Notes under the pieces: generated by a model | Told to the model about the DNA's origin: nothing | The model's input: the letters and a program-made list of their open reading frames with translations, nothing else | The model's database searches: none | Made by a program: the position numbers and the translations under genes | In this document: positions 25,777-35,414 of the stretch, in pieces | How positions within the stretch are numbered: position 1 is the stretch's first letter | Layout: every line of letters begins with the position of its first letter | Assembly: GCF_036784765.1 (NCBI RefSeq) | Contig: NZ_CP136651.1 | Span: 124,001 to 188,000, forward strand | Direction: 5' to 3' | Origin: Novosphingobium sp. ZN18A2 | GTDB lineage: Bacteria > Pseudomonadota > Alphaproteobacteria > Sphingomonadales > Sphingomonadaceae | DNA: 64,000 nucleotides

Positions 25777-28209
25777 ATGACTGCCCAGGTTCCTCCTGAA
25801 ATCGCACGCTGGTTCGCGCAGCGCGGGTGGCGTGTGCGGCGGCATCAGGCGGGGATGTTGGCGGCGGACGATGCCGGGCTTCACGCGCTGCTCACCGCCG
25901 ATACCGGCGCGGGCAAGACGCTGGCGGGATTCCTGCCGACGCTTGCCGCTTTCGCGCCTTCGCGGCTGGACGGCGCGCCGCCGCCCGAAGGGCTGCACAC
26001 GCTCTATGTCTCGCCATTGAAAGCGCTGGCGCATGACGTGCAGCGCAACCTGCTGGCTCCGATAGAAGAGATCGGCCTGCCGATCCGCGTGGAAACGCGC
26101 AGCGGCGATACTCCGTCCGATCGCAAGGCCCGCCAGCGCGCTCGCCCGCCGCACGTGCTGTTGACCACCCCCGAATCGCTTTCGCTGCTGCTGTCCTATC
26201 CGGAAAGCGCGCAGCTCTTTGCCACGCTGCAGCGCGTGGTGATCGACGAGGTACACGCCTTCGCCACAGGCAAGCGCGGCGACCTGCTGGCGCTGGCGCT
26301 GGCGCGGCTGAACGCGATGGCGCCGCAAGCACGCCGCGCCGCGTTGTCCGCAACGGTGGCCGATCCCGAAGCCTTCCGTGCGTGGCTGGCACCGTGGGGT
26401 GAGATCGACCGTGTCGCCATGGTAATAGGCGAGGCCGGGGCGCCGCCGGAAGTGGACATCCTGCTGCCGGTTGAGGAACGTGTGCCGTGGGGTGGGCACG
26501 CGGCGGCGTGGGCGGTGCCCCAGCTTTACGACGCGATCAAGGCCAACCGCACCACGCTGATCTTCACCAACACGCGCTTCCTGGCCGAATACATCTTCCA
26601 GCTGCTGTGGGACGCGAACGAGGATACGTTGCCCATCGGCATCCACCACGGCAGCCTGTCGAAGGAAGCGCGGCGCAAGGTGGAGGGCGCGATGGCGCGG
26701 GGCGAGTTGCGCGCGCTTGTGGCCACCGCCAGTCTCGACCTCGGCGTCGACTGGGGCGACATAGACCTTGTCGTGCAGATGGGCGCGCCCAAGGGATCAT
26801 CGCGCCTGTTGCAGCGCATCGGCCGGGCGAACCACCGGCTCGACCAGCCCAGTCGCGCGTTGCTCGTCCCCGGAAACCGCTTCGAATTCCTCGAGGCCAC
26901 CGCCGCGCGCGATGCGGTGGAGGCGGGCCAGCGCGACGGCGAGGATTTCAGGCCCGGCGGGCTGGACGTGCTGGCGCAGCACGTGATGGGCACCGCCTGC
27001 GCAGGCCCGTTCGACGAAGCGGCGCTGCTGGCCGAAGTGCGCTCAAGCGCGGCCTATGCCTGGGTGGACGATGGCGTGTGGGCGCGCGTGCTGGAGTTCG
27101 TGGCGACGGGTGGCTATGCCCTGCGCGCCTATGACAAGTTCCGCCGCATCGTGCGTGCGCGCGACGGCACGTGGCGGCTCGCCCACCCGGAAATGGCCGC
27201 GCGCCACCGCCTGAACGCGGGCATTATCGTCGATGCCGAAATGCTGGACGTGCGGTTCCGCAACGGACGGTCGCTGGGCAAGGTGGAGGAGAATTTCGGC
27301 GCGACGCTGCGGCCGGGCGATACTTTCCGCTTCGCGGGAATGGATCTTGCGGTTGAAGCACTGAAAGACCTCGATCTGATCGTGCGCGCGGCGAAACGGT
27401 CGGCGCAGATCCCCAGCTATATGGGCGCTCGCATGCCGCTGACCACGCACCTTGCCGGTCGCGTGCGCGCGATGTTGACCGATCGCGCAGGCTGGGCGCG
27501 TTTTCCCGACGATGTGCGCGAATGGCTTGAGATGCAGGACTGGCGCAGTCGCCTGCCCCCCCCCGGCGAACTGCTGTGCGAAAGCTTTCCTTTCCAGGGC
27601 CGGCATTACAGCGTGTTCTATCCGTTCGAAGGCTGGAACGCGCACCAGTCGCTTGGCATGCTGCTCACCCGGCGGATGGAAACACAGGGGCTTTCGCCCA
27701 TGGGTTTTGTCGCCAACGATTATGCGCTGGCGGTCTGGGGGCTGAAACCGGTGCGCGATCCGGCCACCCTGCTTTCGCCCGACATCCTTGGCGACGAATT
27801 CACCGGCTGGGTGCAGGACAGCTATCTCTTGCGCCGGGCATTTCGCGAAGTGGCGGTGATCGGCGGATTGGTGGAGCGGCAGCATCCGGGAAAGCGCAAG
27901 TCCGGGCGGCAAGTGACCTTCTCGACAGACCTGATTTACGACGTGTTGCGCAAGCATGAGCCCGATCACCTGTTGATTCAGGCGGCCTGGGCCGATGCCC
28001 GTGCGCGGATGACCGACGTGGGCCGGCTGGGCGACCTGCTGGATCGCGCCGCCGGGCAACTGGTCCACGTCGAGCTGGACCGCGTCAGCCCGCTCGCCGT
28101 GCCGGTGCTGGTGATGATCGGCAGCGAATCGCTGCCCGCCGGATCGGCCGATGATGCGTTGCTGGTGGAAGCGGAAAGCCTGGCGGCGGCGGCGATGCGC
28201 GGGGATTAG
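25777..28209 (+). CDS. Lhr-type DEXH helicase (ligase-associated DNA damage response group)
   Basis: An 810-residue SF2 helicase. Walker A is ADTGAGKT (residues 41-48), motif II is DEVH (157-160), followed by SAT in ALSATVADP. Motif VI is LLQRIGRANHR. The C-terminal winged-helix and DEAD-associated domain runs to the end (IPSYMGARMPL, FEGWNAHQSLGMLL, ILGDEFTGW). Orthologues usually sit beside an ATP-dependent ligase, an exonuclease-like MBL protein and a PdeM phosphoesterase. None of these is present here. It probably acts in DNA repair. Confidence 0.9.
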   Translation: MTAQVPPEIARWFAQRGWRVRRHQAGMLAADDAGLHALLTADTGAGKTLAGFLPTLAAFAPSRLDGAPPPEGLHTLYVSPLKALAHDVQRNLLAPIEEIGLPIRVETRSGDTPSDRKARQRARPPHVLLTTPESLSLLLSYPESAQLFATLQRVVIDEVHAFATGKRGDLLALALARLNAMAPQARRAALSATVADPEAFRAWLAPWGEIDRVAMVIGEAGAPPEVDILLPVEERVPWGGHAAAWAVPQLYDAIKANRTTLIFTNTRFLAEYIFQLLWDANEDTLPIGIHHGSLSKEARRKVEGAMARGELRALVATASLDLGVDWGDIDLVVQMGAPKGSSRLLQRIGRANHRLDQPSRALLVPGNRFEFLEATAARDAVEAGQRDGEDFRPGGLDVLAQHVMGTACAGPFDEAALLAEVRSSAAYAWVDDGVWARVLEFVATGGYALRAYDKFRRIVRARDGTWRLAHPEMAARHRLNAGIIVDAEMLDVRFRNGRSLGKVEENFGATLRPGDTFRFAGMDLAVEALKDLDLIVRAAKRSAQIPSYMGARMPLTTHLAGRVRAMLTDRAGWARFPDDVREWLEMQDWRSRLPPPGELLCESFPFQGRHYSVFYPFEGWNAHQSLGMLLTRRMETQGLSPMGFVANDYALAVWGLKPVRDPATLLSPDILGDEFTGWVQDSYLLRRAFREVAVIGGLVERQHPGKRKSGRQVTFSTDLIYDVLRKHEPDHLLIQAAWADARARMTDVGRLGDLLDRAAGQLVHVELDRVSPLAVPVLVMIGSESLPAGSADDALLVEAESLAAAAMRGD

Positions 28210-28324
28210 AGCGCTTCTTGACGTCTGGTCCGTCTCGGCCGGGCAACGCTTGCACGGCCCATGGCGCCGGAAGGGCCGAAAAAGGTAGCCATGCCAGTGG
28301 CAGGCCGGAAAATGCCCGGACCAC

Positions 28325-28353
28325 AAAAAAGGGGGCGGATCGCTCCGCCCCCT
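28325..28353 (-). terminator. Intrinsic terminator of the tonB-exbB-exbD operon
   Basis: On the minus strand GGGGGCGGA-GCGA-TCCGCCCCC is followed by TTTTTT, 28 bp after the last exbD. Read on the plus strand the same hairpin is followed by TTT, so it could also end the helicase transcript. Confidence 0.9.
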
Positions 28354-28380
28354 TTCGCATATCGCTGCGTGGTCTTCGGC

Positions 28381-28815
28381 TTATTCCTTGCCGAACACGC
28401 GATACTGTTCGTTGCCCACGAAGCCGAACTTCGTAACGCCGACGGTCGTGATGTCTTTCATCAGCCGGTTGGCGATTTCGTAGCTCGCAAATTCTTCGGG
28501 CTGGAACTGCAGTTCCGGCTCGGGGTCCATCGCCTTGGTCGCCTGGAGAAGCGAGATCAGCTGACCTTCGGTCGTCTCTGCGCCGTTCCAAAGGATCGTG
28601 TTCTGCTGGGTCAGGACCAGCTTGTTCTTCACCGGGTCGATCGTCTGGTTCGCATTCGGCGGGGTCGCCTGCGGCAGGTCGATGTTGACCGCGTTGGTGG
28701 CCACCGGAATGGACATGATGAAGATGATGAGGAGACAGAGCATGACGTCGATCAACGGCGTCGTGTTCATCTCCATCATCGGTGAGCCGTCGTCCTTGCC
28801 GCCGCTCATTGCCAT
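28381..28815 (-). CDS. exbD: ExbD/TolR-family biopolymer transport protein (second)
   Basis: A 144-residue single-pass membrane protein, with a short cytoplasmic N-terminus. MMEMNTTPLIDVMLCLLIIF carries the conserved Asp in the helix that takes part in proton coupling. A periplasmic domain of about 100 residues follows. It is the last gene of the tonB-exbB-exbD-exbD cluster, 48 bp after the first exbD. The two paralogues differ in their periplasmic parts, and paired exbD genes are common in sphingomonads. Confidence 0.93.
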   Translation of the reverse strand: MAMSGGKDDGSPMMEMNTTPLIDVMLCLLIIFIMSIPVATNAVNIDLPQATPPNANQTIDPVKNKLVLTQQNTILWNGAETTEGQLISLLQATKAMDPEPELQFQPEEFASYEIANRLMKDITTVGVTKFGFVGNEQYRVFGKE

Positions 28816-28863
28816 GATGCGTTACTCCTGTTCGTTCTCGTCACGCCTGTCGTCCGCCCGGGA

Positions 28864-29394
28864 TCAGCCGTTCGGGTCGACGGGGTTCGAGATGAAGCCG
28901 ACCTTCGGATAGCCGGCGGCCTGCACGTTGTAGATGGTGCCCGCGATGCACTTCCACGGAACGTTCACGTCGCCGCGAATGTGGACTTCGGGGATCTTGT
29001 CCGGAGACATGTTCGCCGCACCGCCTTCACGCTTAACGATCGCATCGAGACGATCGAAGGCCTGCTGGTAAAGCTGTTCCGAATCAACCGGCGTGATGTT
29101 GTTGATGTAAACGCGGCACTGTCCGCCACGCGAAGATCCCTCGTAACCGGGATCGCCGGGGCTGCGGCCCTGTGCGTCGGTCGACACGACGGCGAGCTGA
29201 AGGTTCTCGACCTTGTCCTGCGTCTCTTCCGAGGGAAGGATCGGGATCTTGAGCTTTTCGACCGTTTGGATGGCGACCGGGACGGCAATTAGGAAGATGA
29301 TCAGCAGCACCAGCATCACGTCGACGAGCGGCGTGGTGTTGATGTCCGACATCGGGGCTTCTTGACCGCCTTCGCCGCCAACATTGATTGCCAT
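28864..29394 (-). CDS. exbD: ExbD/TolR-family biopolymer transport protein (first)
   Basis: A 176-residue protein with the membrane helix MSDINTTPLVDVMLVLLIIF, including the proton-path Asp. The periplasmic domain is longer than in the second copy. It has an extra Gly/Ser-rich insert (SPGDPGYEGSSRGG) and two cysteines, in GGQCRVY and PWKCIAG, that could form a disulfide. It works with ExbB to energise TonB. The next gene follows 48 bp later, and exbB is 119 bp upstream. Confidence 0.93.
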   Translation of the reverse strand: MAINVGGEGGQEAPMSDINTTPLVDVMLVLLIIFLIAVPVAIQTVEKLKIPILPSEETQDKVENLQLAVVSTDAQGRSPGDPGYEGSSRGGQCRVYINNITPVDSEQLYQQAFDRLDAIVKREGGAANMSPDKIPEVHIRGDVNVPWKCIAGTIYNVQAAGYPKVGFISNPVDPNG

Positions 29395-29513
29395 GAGTTA
29401 CGTCCTATCCAATTCCTGCCGCGGGGAGGAGCCGGAGGGGCCGGGTTCGACCGCCTCCGGACTTGTTACCCGCTTGCGCCGGACGGCCGACGGCCGCCCG
29501 GGGTCGTCCTAGC

Positions 29514-30275
29514 TTACTTCTTGGCCGGGGCGGCAGCCGGGGCCGGCTTGGCCGGGGCAGCCGGAGCAACGGCCGGCTTGACCGCGCCACCCGAGCTCAG
29601 GTTGGCGAGAACGTCGGTCGAGAAACCGGCGAGCATGCCGCTGATCTTCTTGTTGCGCGCCTGCAGCCAGTTGTAGGCAAGCACGGCGGGAACCGCGACG
29701 AGCAGACCGATGGCGGTCATGATCAGCGCTTCACCGACCGGACCCGCGACCTTGTCGATCGAGGCCGAACCGGCCAGGCCGATGGCGATCAGGGCGCGGT
29801 AAATACCGACAACGGTACCGAACAGGCCGACGAACGGCGCGGTCGCACCCACGGTGGCGAGGAACGGAAGACCGCCGGCCAGCTTGGCGTTGATGGTCGA
29901 TTCCGAACGGGCCAGCGAACCGTGCAGCCAGTCGTGCGCTTCGACCTGGTCGGTCATCTTCGACTGCTGGTCGGCAGCGGCAACGCCGTCGTCGACGAGC
30001 TGGCGCCATGCGCTGTTCTTGTCGAGCTTCGCGGCGCCTTCCTTGACGTTGGGCGCGCGCCAGAAGGCCGACACGTTCTTCTTGTACTGGTTCATGAGCT
30101 TGTTCTGCTCGAAGAACTTGGTGAACAGGATGTAGAACGAACCGAACGACATGATGCCAAGGATGGTGACGGTCGCATAAGCGATGAAACCGCCCTGCTC
30201 CAGCGCCTCGACGAAGCCGAACTTGTTCTGCGGAGCAGCGGCAGCGGCCCCGGCGGCAAGCATGTGGATAAGCAT
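29514..30275 (-). CDS. exbB: ExbB/TolQ-family proton channel
   Basis: A 253-residue inner-membrane protein. The first helix (GGFIAYATVTILGIMSF) is followed by a cytoplasmic loop, then TVGATAPFVGLFGTVVGIYRAL and EALIMTAIGLLVAVPAVLAYN, the two conserved helices of the MotA/TolQ/ExbB domain. The C-terminus is an Ala/Pro/Lys-rich tail (about 20 residues). It forms the pentameric channel around ExbD and powers TonB-dependent uptake. tonB is 90 bp upstream. Confidence 0.95.
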   Translation of the reverse strand: MLIHMLAAGAAAAAPQNKFGFVEALEQGGFIAYATVTILGIMSFGSFYILFTKFFEQNKLMNQYKKNVSAFWRAPNVKEGAAKLDKNSAWRQLVDDGVAAADQQSKMTDQVEAHDWLHGSLARSESTINAKLAGGLPFLATVGATAPFVGLFGTVVGIYRALIAIGLAGSASIDKVAGPVGEALIMTAIGLLVAVPAVLAYNWLQARNKKISGMLAGFSTDVLANLSSGGAVKPAVAPAAPAKPAPAAAPAKK

Positions 30276-30365
30276 TTGCGGGTCTTCCTCTTATAAAATT
30301 CGAAACGTGATCGAAACGATTACGGAATCAAAGACTTTTGGATCGGTGCCAGGTGTGATTCCGGA

Positions 30366-31019
30366 TCAGTCCGGAATCACCCAGCGAACCGAGCTGCTGT
30401 ACGAACCGGCAACCGGCTGGCCATTGACCTCACCCGGCCTGAAGCGGGCGCGGCGCATGAGGTTCTTGCAGGTTGCCTCGTCAAGATCGGCGCTGCCGCT
30501 GGACTTGGTAACCGTGCAATTCGTGGGCCGGCCATCTGTATCGAAATCCAGACGGAACCCGGTCGTGCCTTCGCGTTCCTCGCGCAGGGCGCGCGACGGG
30601 TAATCGTTCGGCGTCACCCAGTTGCCGGGATTGCCGCGCGTCCTGAACGGCGTCGGCTTCGGCGGCGGCGGCGGCGGCGGCGCGACGGGCGGCGGAGGAA
30701 GAACGACCATCGGCGGCGGAGCCGGCGGCGGCGTCGTCACAGCCTGGACCTGCGGCGCGGGCGCGTTGAAGGTAATCGGCGGCGGCGGCGCCACGATGGG
30801 CGGCGGCGGCGGCGTGTTATCCTTCGGCGGAGGTGGCGGCGGCGGCGGCGGGGGCGGTTCATCCTTGATGTTGACCGCCGTAGTCACCTCGCGAATCTTC
30901 TTCACCGCCGAATACGCAAGGCCCGTGACCAGCGCATAGACGACAATGATGTGAAGGATCGCGACGATGACGAGCGCAGTCATCTTGTTGCCGCTCATCT
31001 TTTGGTCAGCGTATGCCAT
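30366..31019 (-). CDS. tonB: Energy transducer TonB
   Basis: A 217-residue protein. The N-terminal anchor (TALVIVAILHIIVVYALVTG) contains the His of the ExbB/D-coupled helix. A periplasm-spanning region of long proline runs (up to 11 in a row) follows. The C-terminal TonB domain shows YPSRALREEREGTTGFRLDFD and ATCKNLMRRARFRPG and ends SVRWVIPD. It transmits proton-motive force to outer-membrane receptors. It is first gene of the minus-strand operon, and no clear Fur box was seen upstream. Confidence 0.95.
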   Translation of the reverse strand: MAYADQKMSGNKMTALVIVAILHIIVVYALVTGLAYSAVKKIREVTTAVNIKDEPPPPPPPPPPPKDNTPPPPPIVAPPPPITFNAPAPQVQAVTTPPPAPPPMVVLPPPPVAPPPPPPPKPTPFRTRGNPGNWVTPNDYPSRALREEREGTTGFRLDFDTDGRPTNCTVTKSSGSADLDEATCKNLMRRARFRPGEVNGQPVAGSYSSSVRWVIPD

Positions 31020-31386
31020 TCAGCTCCTGCACTCCTGATACTCGACCCTGTCGCGGCTCGCTTCCGCTTGCGCGGCCCGTGCCCCGACCGAGACAATGCC
31101 TCCGCGCAGGAAGGTCAATCCCCGCGTGAAGGCCAAACCCTGTAGTTTCATCCACCCTGCCGGACAACCCCGGAGCGACCACCAACGAACGCAGGGCATC
31201 CGGAGGCAGCATGTGCCGGGCGATTGTTATTGCGCTGCCCGATCGGTCGGGAGCTTTAACGCCGATGCCCTAGGCGCGCAAATGCTTTATCGGTTAACCG
31301 GCAATTCACCCGTGGACGTCCTCTATTGCAAGGCCGCCCGCCACCCGCGCGCCAGCCGCGCCCAGCACCCGACGGAGAGCCCTTCG
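31020..31386. other. Intergenic region between divergent tonB and exported-protein genes
   Basis: This 367-bp stretch must hold the promoters of both genes. It has a lower-GC part around 31215-31320 containing GATTGTTATTG and TTTATCGGTTAACCGG. No convincing gene, tRNA, riboswitch or repeat was seen. The exported-protein frame is open through most of it, but the conserved-looking protein only begins at 31387. Confidence 0.5.
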
Positions 31387-32238
31387 ATGTTCCCTTGTTT
31401 CCCGCGCCGCCGGATCGCCGCCCTGGCCCTTGCCGCGGCCTGCATTCCCCAGATTCCGCAGGTTTCCGCGCAAGAGGCCGCCAGCCCCGCGCTGCCCGGC
31501 CCCACATATGCCGACCTGGCCGATCTGGCCGGCGCATCGAACCTTGTCGCCATCGCCACGGTGCACAAGGTTGCGCCGCTGAAGGCGGAACGCGCGCCCG
31601 GCGTTGCACCCGGAATGGTGCGCATCTACGTCGAGGCGGACACGTCCGCGCTGCTGATCGGCACGGGACTGGGCGAATCGGTAAGCTATCTTGCCGACGT
31701 GCCGCTGGATTCGCGCGGCAAGGTGCCGAAGCTGAAAAAGCAGAAGGTGATCCTGTTCGCCCGCTCCGTCCCTGGCCACGCGGACCAGCTGGCGCTTGTC
31801 GCGCCCGATGCGCAGATCGAATGGACCCCCGCGCGCGAGGCGCAGGTGCGCTCCATCCTCACCGCGATGGTCTCTCCCGACAAGCCACCGAAAATCACCG
31901 GCGTGCGCGAGGCAATGCACGTTCCCGGCAACCTGGCGGGCGAGGGCGAGACGCAGATCTTCCTTGCCACGCCCGGCGGCCAGCCGGTTTCGGTCAGCGT
32001 GCTTCGCCGCCCGGGTGAGCCGCCGCGCTGGGGCGTGAGCCTGACCGAAATCGTGGACCAGTCCGCCCATCCGCCGCGGCGCGACACGCTGCTGTGGTAT
32101 CGCATGGCGTGCTTCCTGCCGCACACGCTGCCAGCGCGCGCCAACCTTTCGGAAGACCCGGCGGACCGGCAGAAGGCCGCGGCCGACTATGCGCTGGTGA
32201 TGCGCGAGCTTGGCCCCTGCCCCCGCACGCGGACCTGA
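31387..32238 (+). CDS. Exported protein of unknown function
   Basis: A 283-residue protein with a signal peptide (RRRIAALALAAACIPQIPQVSAQ). The mature protein begins near EAASPALPGPTYADLADLAG and has no motif I recognise. It includes VSYLADVPLDSRGKVPKLKK and ends with LRLARANL-like helical sequence and GPCPRTRT. The ATG at 31387, with CGGAGAG upstream, is chosen because it starts the signal peptide. The frame continues open for 97 codons further upstream, which look non-coding. Confidence 0.7.
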   Translation: MFPCFPRRRIAALALAAACIPQIPQVSAQEAASPALPGPTYADLADLAGASNLVAIATVHKVAPLKAERAPGVAPGMVRIYVEADTSALLIGTGLGESVSYLADVPLDSRGKVPKLKKQKVILFARSVPGHADQLALVAPDAQIEWTPAREAQVRSILTAMVSPDKPPKITGVREAMHVPGNLAGEGETQIFLATPGGQPVSVSVLRRPGEPPRWGVSLTEIVDQSAHPPRRDTLLWYRMACFLPHTLPARANLSEDPADRQKAAADYALVMRELGPCPRTRT

Positions 32239-32317
32239 GACGCGCGCGCGAAAGGTAAGGCGCGAAGGCCAGGCGGCGGGCTTTCCTTGCCCGCGCACTC
32301 GGCTATAGGCGCGGCTC

Positions 32318-32728
32318 ATGACCGAGCCTTTTCGCCATACCTTCCGCGTGCGCTATGCAGAGATCGACGGCCAGTCGGTGGTCTTCAATTCGCGCTACCT
32401 TGAATATGCGGACGTTCTGATCACCGAATACTGGCGCGCCACCGGCATCCACCAGACGGACATCGGCGAGCTTGAGTTTCACGTGGTGAGAGCCGAAGTC
32501 GATTACCGCGCACCGATCCGCTATGACGAGCTGATCGAAGGGCGCGTCTGGACCGAGCGCGTTGGCAGCACGAGCATCGTCACGCGGTTCGAACTGCACG
32601 GCGCGTCCGGGCAGGGAGGAGACGACCTGCGCGCGGAAATGAAACTGGTCAACGTGCACGTCGATCTGGAACGGGGAACGCCGATGCCGATCCCGCAAGA
32701 GGTCCGCGCGCGGCTCGGGGCCGGATAG
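32318..32728 (+). CDS. Acyl-CoA thioesterase, 4HBT hot-dog fold (YbgC-like)
   Basis: A 136-residue single hot-dog domain. RVRYAEIDGQSVVFNSRYLEYAD is the family signature. The usual catalytic Asp is at AEIDGQ, with the VVFNSRYL segment after it. It probably hydrolyses short or medium acyl-CoA. The exact substrate is not known. It precedes hom by 92 bp. Confidence 0.88.
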   Translation: MTEPFRHTFRVRYAEIDGQSVVFNSRYLEYADVLITEYWRATGIHQTDIGELEFHVVRAEVDYRAPIRYDELIEGRVWTERVGSTSIVTRFELHGASGQGGDDLRAEMKLVNVHVDLERGTPMPIPQEVRARLGAG

Positions 32729-32820
32729 GCACGGCCACTTCGGCGGATTCCCGCGCGGGACTCGCCTTTTCGCTCCCCATGCCTTAGGGGGCGCGCGCAA
32801 TTCCAGCAGATGGACATGAC

Positions 32821-34137
32821 ATGAGCGAACCCTTGCGCATCGCGCTTGCCGGCCTGGGTACGGTCGGCGCCGGCGTGATCCGACTGATCGAAACCAATGC
32901 AGACCTGATCGCGCGCCGCGCGGGCCGCGAAATCCGCATCGTGGCGGTCAGCGCGCGCAACCGCGGCAAGGATCGCGGCGTCGACCTGTCCGGCTATGCC
33001 TGGGTGGACGACATGGTGATCCTGGGCGAGCGCGAGGATGTGGACGTCGTGGTGGAGCTGGTCGGCGGGTCGGACGGCCCGGCGCTTTCGCTTGCGCGCA
33101 CGACGTTCGATGCGGGCAAATCGCTGGTCACCGCGAACAAGGCGATGGTCGCGCACCACGGGCTGGAACTGGCGGCGAAAGCCGAAGGCGCGAAAGCCGC
33201 GTTCAAGTTCGAAGCTGCCGTCGCGGGCGGCATACCGGCGATCAAGGGGCTGAAGGAAGGCGCGGCGGCCAACGCGATAGAGCGCGTCTATGGCATCCTC
33301 AACGGCACCTGCAACTACATCCTCTCGACAATGGAGGACACCGGCCGCGACTTTGCAGACGTGCTGGGCGAAGCGCAGGCCAAGGGCTATGCCGAGGCCG
33401 ACCCCACGTTCGACATCGACGGCATCGACGCCGCGCACAAGCTGGCGATCCTGTCGTCGATCGCGTTCGGCACGGCGGTAGATTTCAAGGCCGTGGGCGC
33501 CACCGGCGTGCGCCGCGTGATTTCAGCCGACATCGCCCAGGCGGCGGCGCTGGGCTATTACATCCGGCTTATCGGCATGGCCGAAACCGAAGTGGATGAA
33601 AAAGGCGAACGCCGCCTGTTCCAGCGCGTGCACCCGCACCTTGTCCACCGCGACCACCCGCTGGCCCATGTCGACGGGGCTACCAACGCGGTTGTCGCCG
33701 AAGGCAATTTCGTGGGCCGCCTGTTGTTCCAGGGCGCGGGCGCGGGCGACGGGCCGACCGCAAGCGCGGTTGTGGCCGACCTTATAGACATCGCGCGCGG
33801 CGATATCGGCGCGCCGTTCTCCATACCCGTGGCGGACCTCGACACCGCGCCGCCCGCCGAAACCGGGCATCGCACCGGCAAGGCCTATATCCGGTTCGAG
33901 GTGGCGGATCGCCCCGGCGTGCTGGCGGAAATAACCGCCGCCATGCGCGATGCGGGCGTTTCCATCGAAAGCCTGATCCAGAAAGGGCATGGCGAACCCG
34001 GTCGCGACGATACCGTGCTGGTGGCGATGGTGACGCACGAAGGGCCGGAAAGCGCCATCTCCGAAGCGCTGCGCCTGCTGGAAGGCAGCGAGAGCCTGGC
34101 CGAACGGCCGCTGGTGATGCCGCTGATCGGAGAGTGA
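32821..34137 (+). CDS. hom: Homoserine dehydrogenase
   Basis: NAD(P)H-dependent reduction of aspartate semialdehyde to homoserine, feeding threonine, methionine and isoleucine. The 438 residues comprise an N-terminal Rossmann domain (ALAGLGTVGAGVIR), the catalytic domain with VTANKAMVAHHG, AAVAGGIPAIKGL, GILNGTCNYIL and AEADPTFDIDGIDAAHKLAIL, and a C-terminal ACT domain (RFEVADRPGVLAEITAAMRDAGVSI) for feedback control by threonine. No leader peptide was seen upstream, unlike at thrS. Confidence 0.96.
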   Translation: MSEPLRIALAGLGTVGAGVIRLIETNADLIARRAGREIRIVAVSARNRGKDRGVDLSGYAWVDDMVILGEREDVDVVVELVGGSDGPALSLARTTFDAGKSLVTANKAMVAHHGLELAAKAEGAKAAFKFEAAVAGGIPAIKGLKEGAAANAIERVYGILNGTCNYILSTMEDTGRDFADVLGEAQAKGYAEADPTFDIDGIDAAHKLAILSSIAFGTAVDFKAVGATGVRRVISADIAQAAALGYYIRLIGMAETEVDEKGERRLFQRVHPHLVHRDHPLAHVDGATNAVVAEGNFVGRLLFQGAGAGDGPTASAVVADLIDIARGDIGAPFSIPVADLDTAPPAETGHRTGKAYIRFEVADRPGVLAEITAAMRDAGVSIESLIQKGHGEPGRDDTVLVAMVTHEGPESAISEALRLLEGSESLAERPLVMPLIGE

Positions 34138-34193
34138 TGGCGCCGCGGCGGCGCGGACTATCCGCGCATCGCCTCGCGCGCTAGAAAGGGGGC

Positions 34194-35411
34194 ATGGCCG
34201 TGCTGCCGTTCAAGCCCTCGCCGTTCTTCGGCAACAAGAACCGCGCTTTCTGGCGTCTCCAGTTCCTGGGCTGGGGCGGGGCGATGCTGTTGCGCGCGAT
34301 GTCCAGCCTGGCGAACGCGCAGCCGTGGTCTTTCCTGATCATCGTGGCTATCGCCTCTATCACCGGCTTTTCGATCTCGCTGATCCTTTCGGTCATCTAC
34401 CGCGCGCTGATCAACCGGCGCCCGCTGGTCACCTGGGGCGTGACGGCGATCGTGCTGGCGCTGGCCGTCGGGCTTTACGCCTTCATCGATTCGTGGGTGA
34501 TCAGCCTTTACCGCCCCAGCAGCGACGCGGGCTTCGCGCAGCTGTTCCTGGGTGTGTTCTACCTTGACCTGACGCTGCTGGCCGCGTGGTCGGCGCTGTA
34601 TTACGCGATCAACTTCTTCCTCCAGGTGGAGGAACAGAACGATCAGCTGATGCGGCTGGAAAACCAGGCGACAAGCGCGCAGCTGGCCATGCTGCGCTAT
34701 CAGCTGAACCCCCATTTCCTGTTCAACACGCTGAACTCCATCTCAACGCTGGTGCTGCTGAAGCAGACCGAGCCGGCCAATGCGATGCTGAACCGGCTGT
34801 CGTCTTTCCTGCGCTATACGCTGGTCAACGATGCCACCGCCCGCGTTTCCGTGGCGCAGGAAGTGGAAACGCTGAAGCTCTACCTGGATATAGAGCGGAT
34901 GCGCTTCGAAGAGCGGTTGCGCACCGAATTCCGCATAGACGAGGCGGCGAAACGCGCGCTGATCCCGTCGCTGTTGCTGCAACCGCTGGTCGAAAACGCG
35001 ATCAAGTATGCGGTCAGCCCGCTTGAAGAAGGCGCGCGAATCACCATTTCCGCGCAACTCGTCGGTCCAAGGCTTCGTATCACCGTCTCGGACACCGGGC
35101 CGGGATTGCAAACCGCACCCGACCCGGCAAGGGTTCCGGTGACGGGCGGTGCCGGCAGCACGACTTCGACCGGGGTCGGGCTCGCCAATATCCGCGACCG
35201 GCTCGTCCAGGCCTATGGAGACAACCAGCGCTTCGAGATGCAGAACCGGCCGGAAGGCGGCTTCGCCGTGGTGATAGAATTGCCATACGAAGTGAAACCT
35301 GCCGGCACGCCGGGCGCCGCGCCCCCCACGCGAACGTCCGGATCGCCGGAACCTGCACCTGCCGCGCCCGTTTCCGAATCATTGCGGCCTGCAACACATG
35401 AACAAGGGTAG
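34194..35411 (+). CDS. LytS/YehU-type sensor histidine kinase
   Basis: A 405-residue membrane kinase. Four hydrophobic helices lie in residues 22-145. A His_kinase domain has the phospho-acceptor His174 in YQLNPHFLFNTLNSI. A GHKL ATPase domain has LQPLVENAIKYAV (N box) and DTGPGL and GVGLANIRDRL (G boxes). A Pro/Ala-rich tail of about 45 residues follows. It pairs with the LytTR regulator 3 bp downstream. The signal sensed is unknown. Confidence 0.92.
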   Translation: MAVLPFKPSPFFGNKNRAFWRLQFLGWGGAMLLRAMSSLANAQPWSFLIIVAIASITGFSISLILSVIYRALINRRPLVTWGVTAIVLALAVGLYAFIDSWVISLYRPSSDAGFAQLFLGVFYLDLTLLAAWSALYYAINFFLQVEEQNDQLMRLENQATSAQLAMLRYQLNPHFLFNTLNSISTLVLLKQTEPANAMLNRLSSFLRYTLVNDATARVSVAQEVETLKLYLDIERMRFEERLRTEFRIDEAAKRALIPSLLLQPLVENAIKYAVSPLEEGARITISAQLVGPRLRITVSDTGPGLQTAPDPARVPVTGGAGSTTSTGVGLANIRDRLVQAYGDNQRFEMQNRPEGGFAVVIELPYEVKPAGTPGAAPPTRTSGSPEPAPAAPVSESLRPATHEQG

Positions 35412-35414
35412 CGC

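Noticed and set aside
31020..31386. Fur-type iron box for the tonB operon
   Set aside because: No AT-rich palindrome resembling a Fur or Irr site could be recognised by eye.
32729..32820. Possible threonine or methionine leader ahead of hom
   Set aside because: The 92-bp gap has no short frame with a run of Thr, Ile or Met codons and no alternative hairpins like those at thrS.
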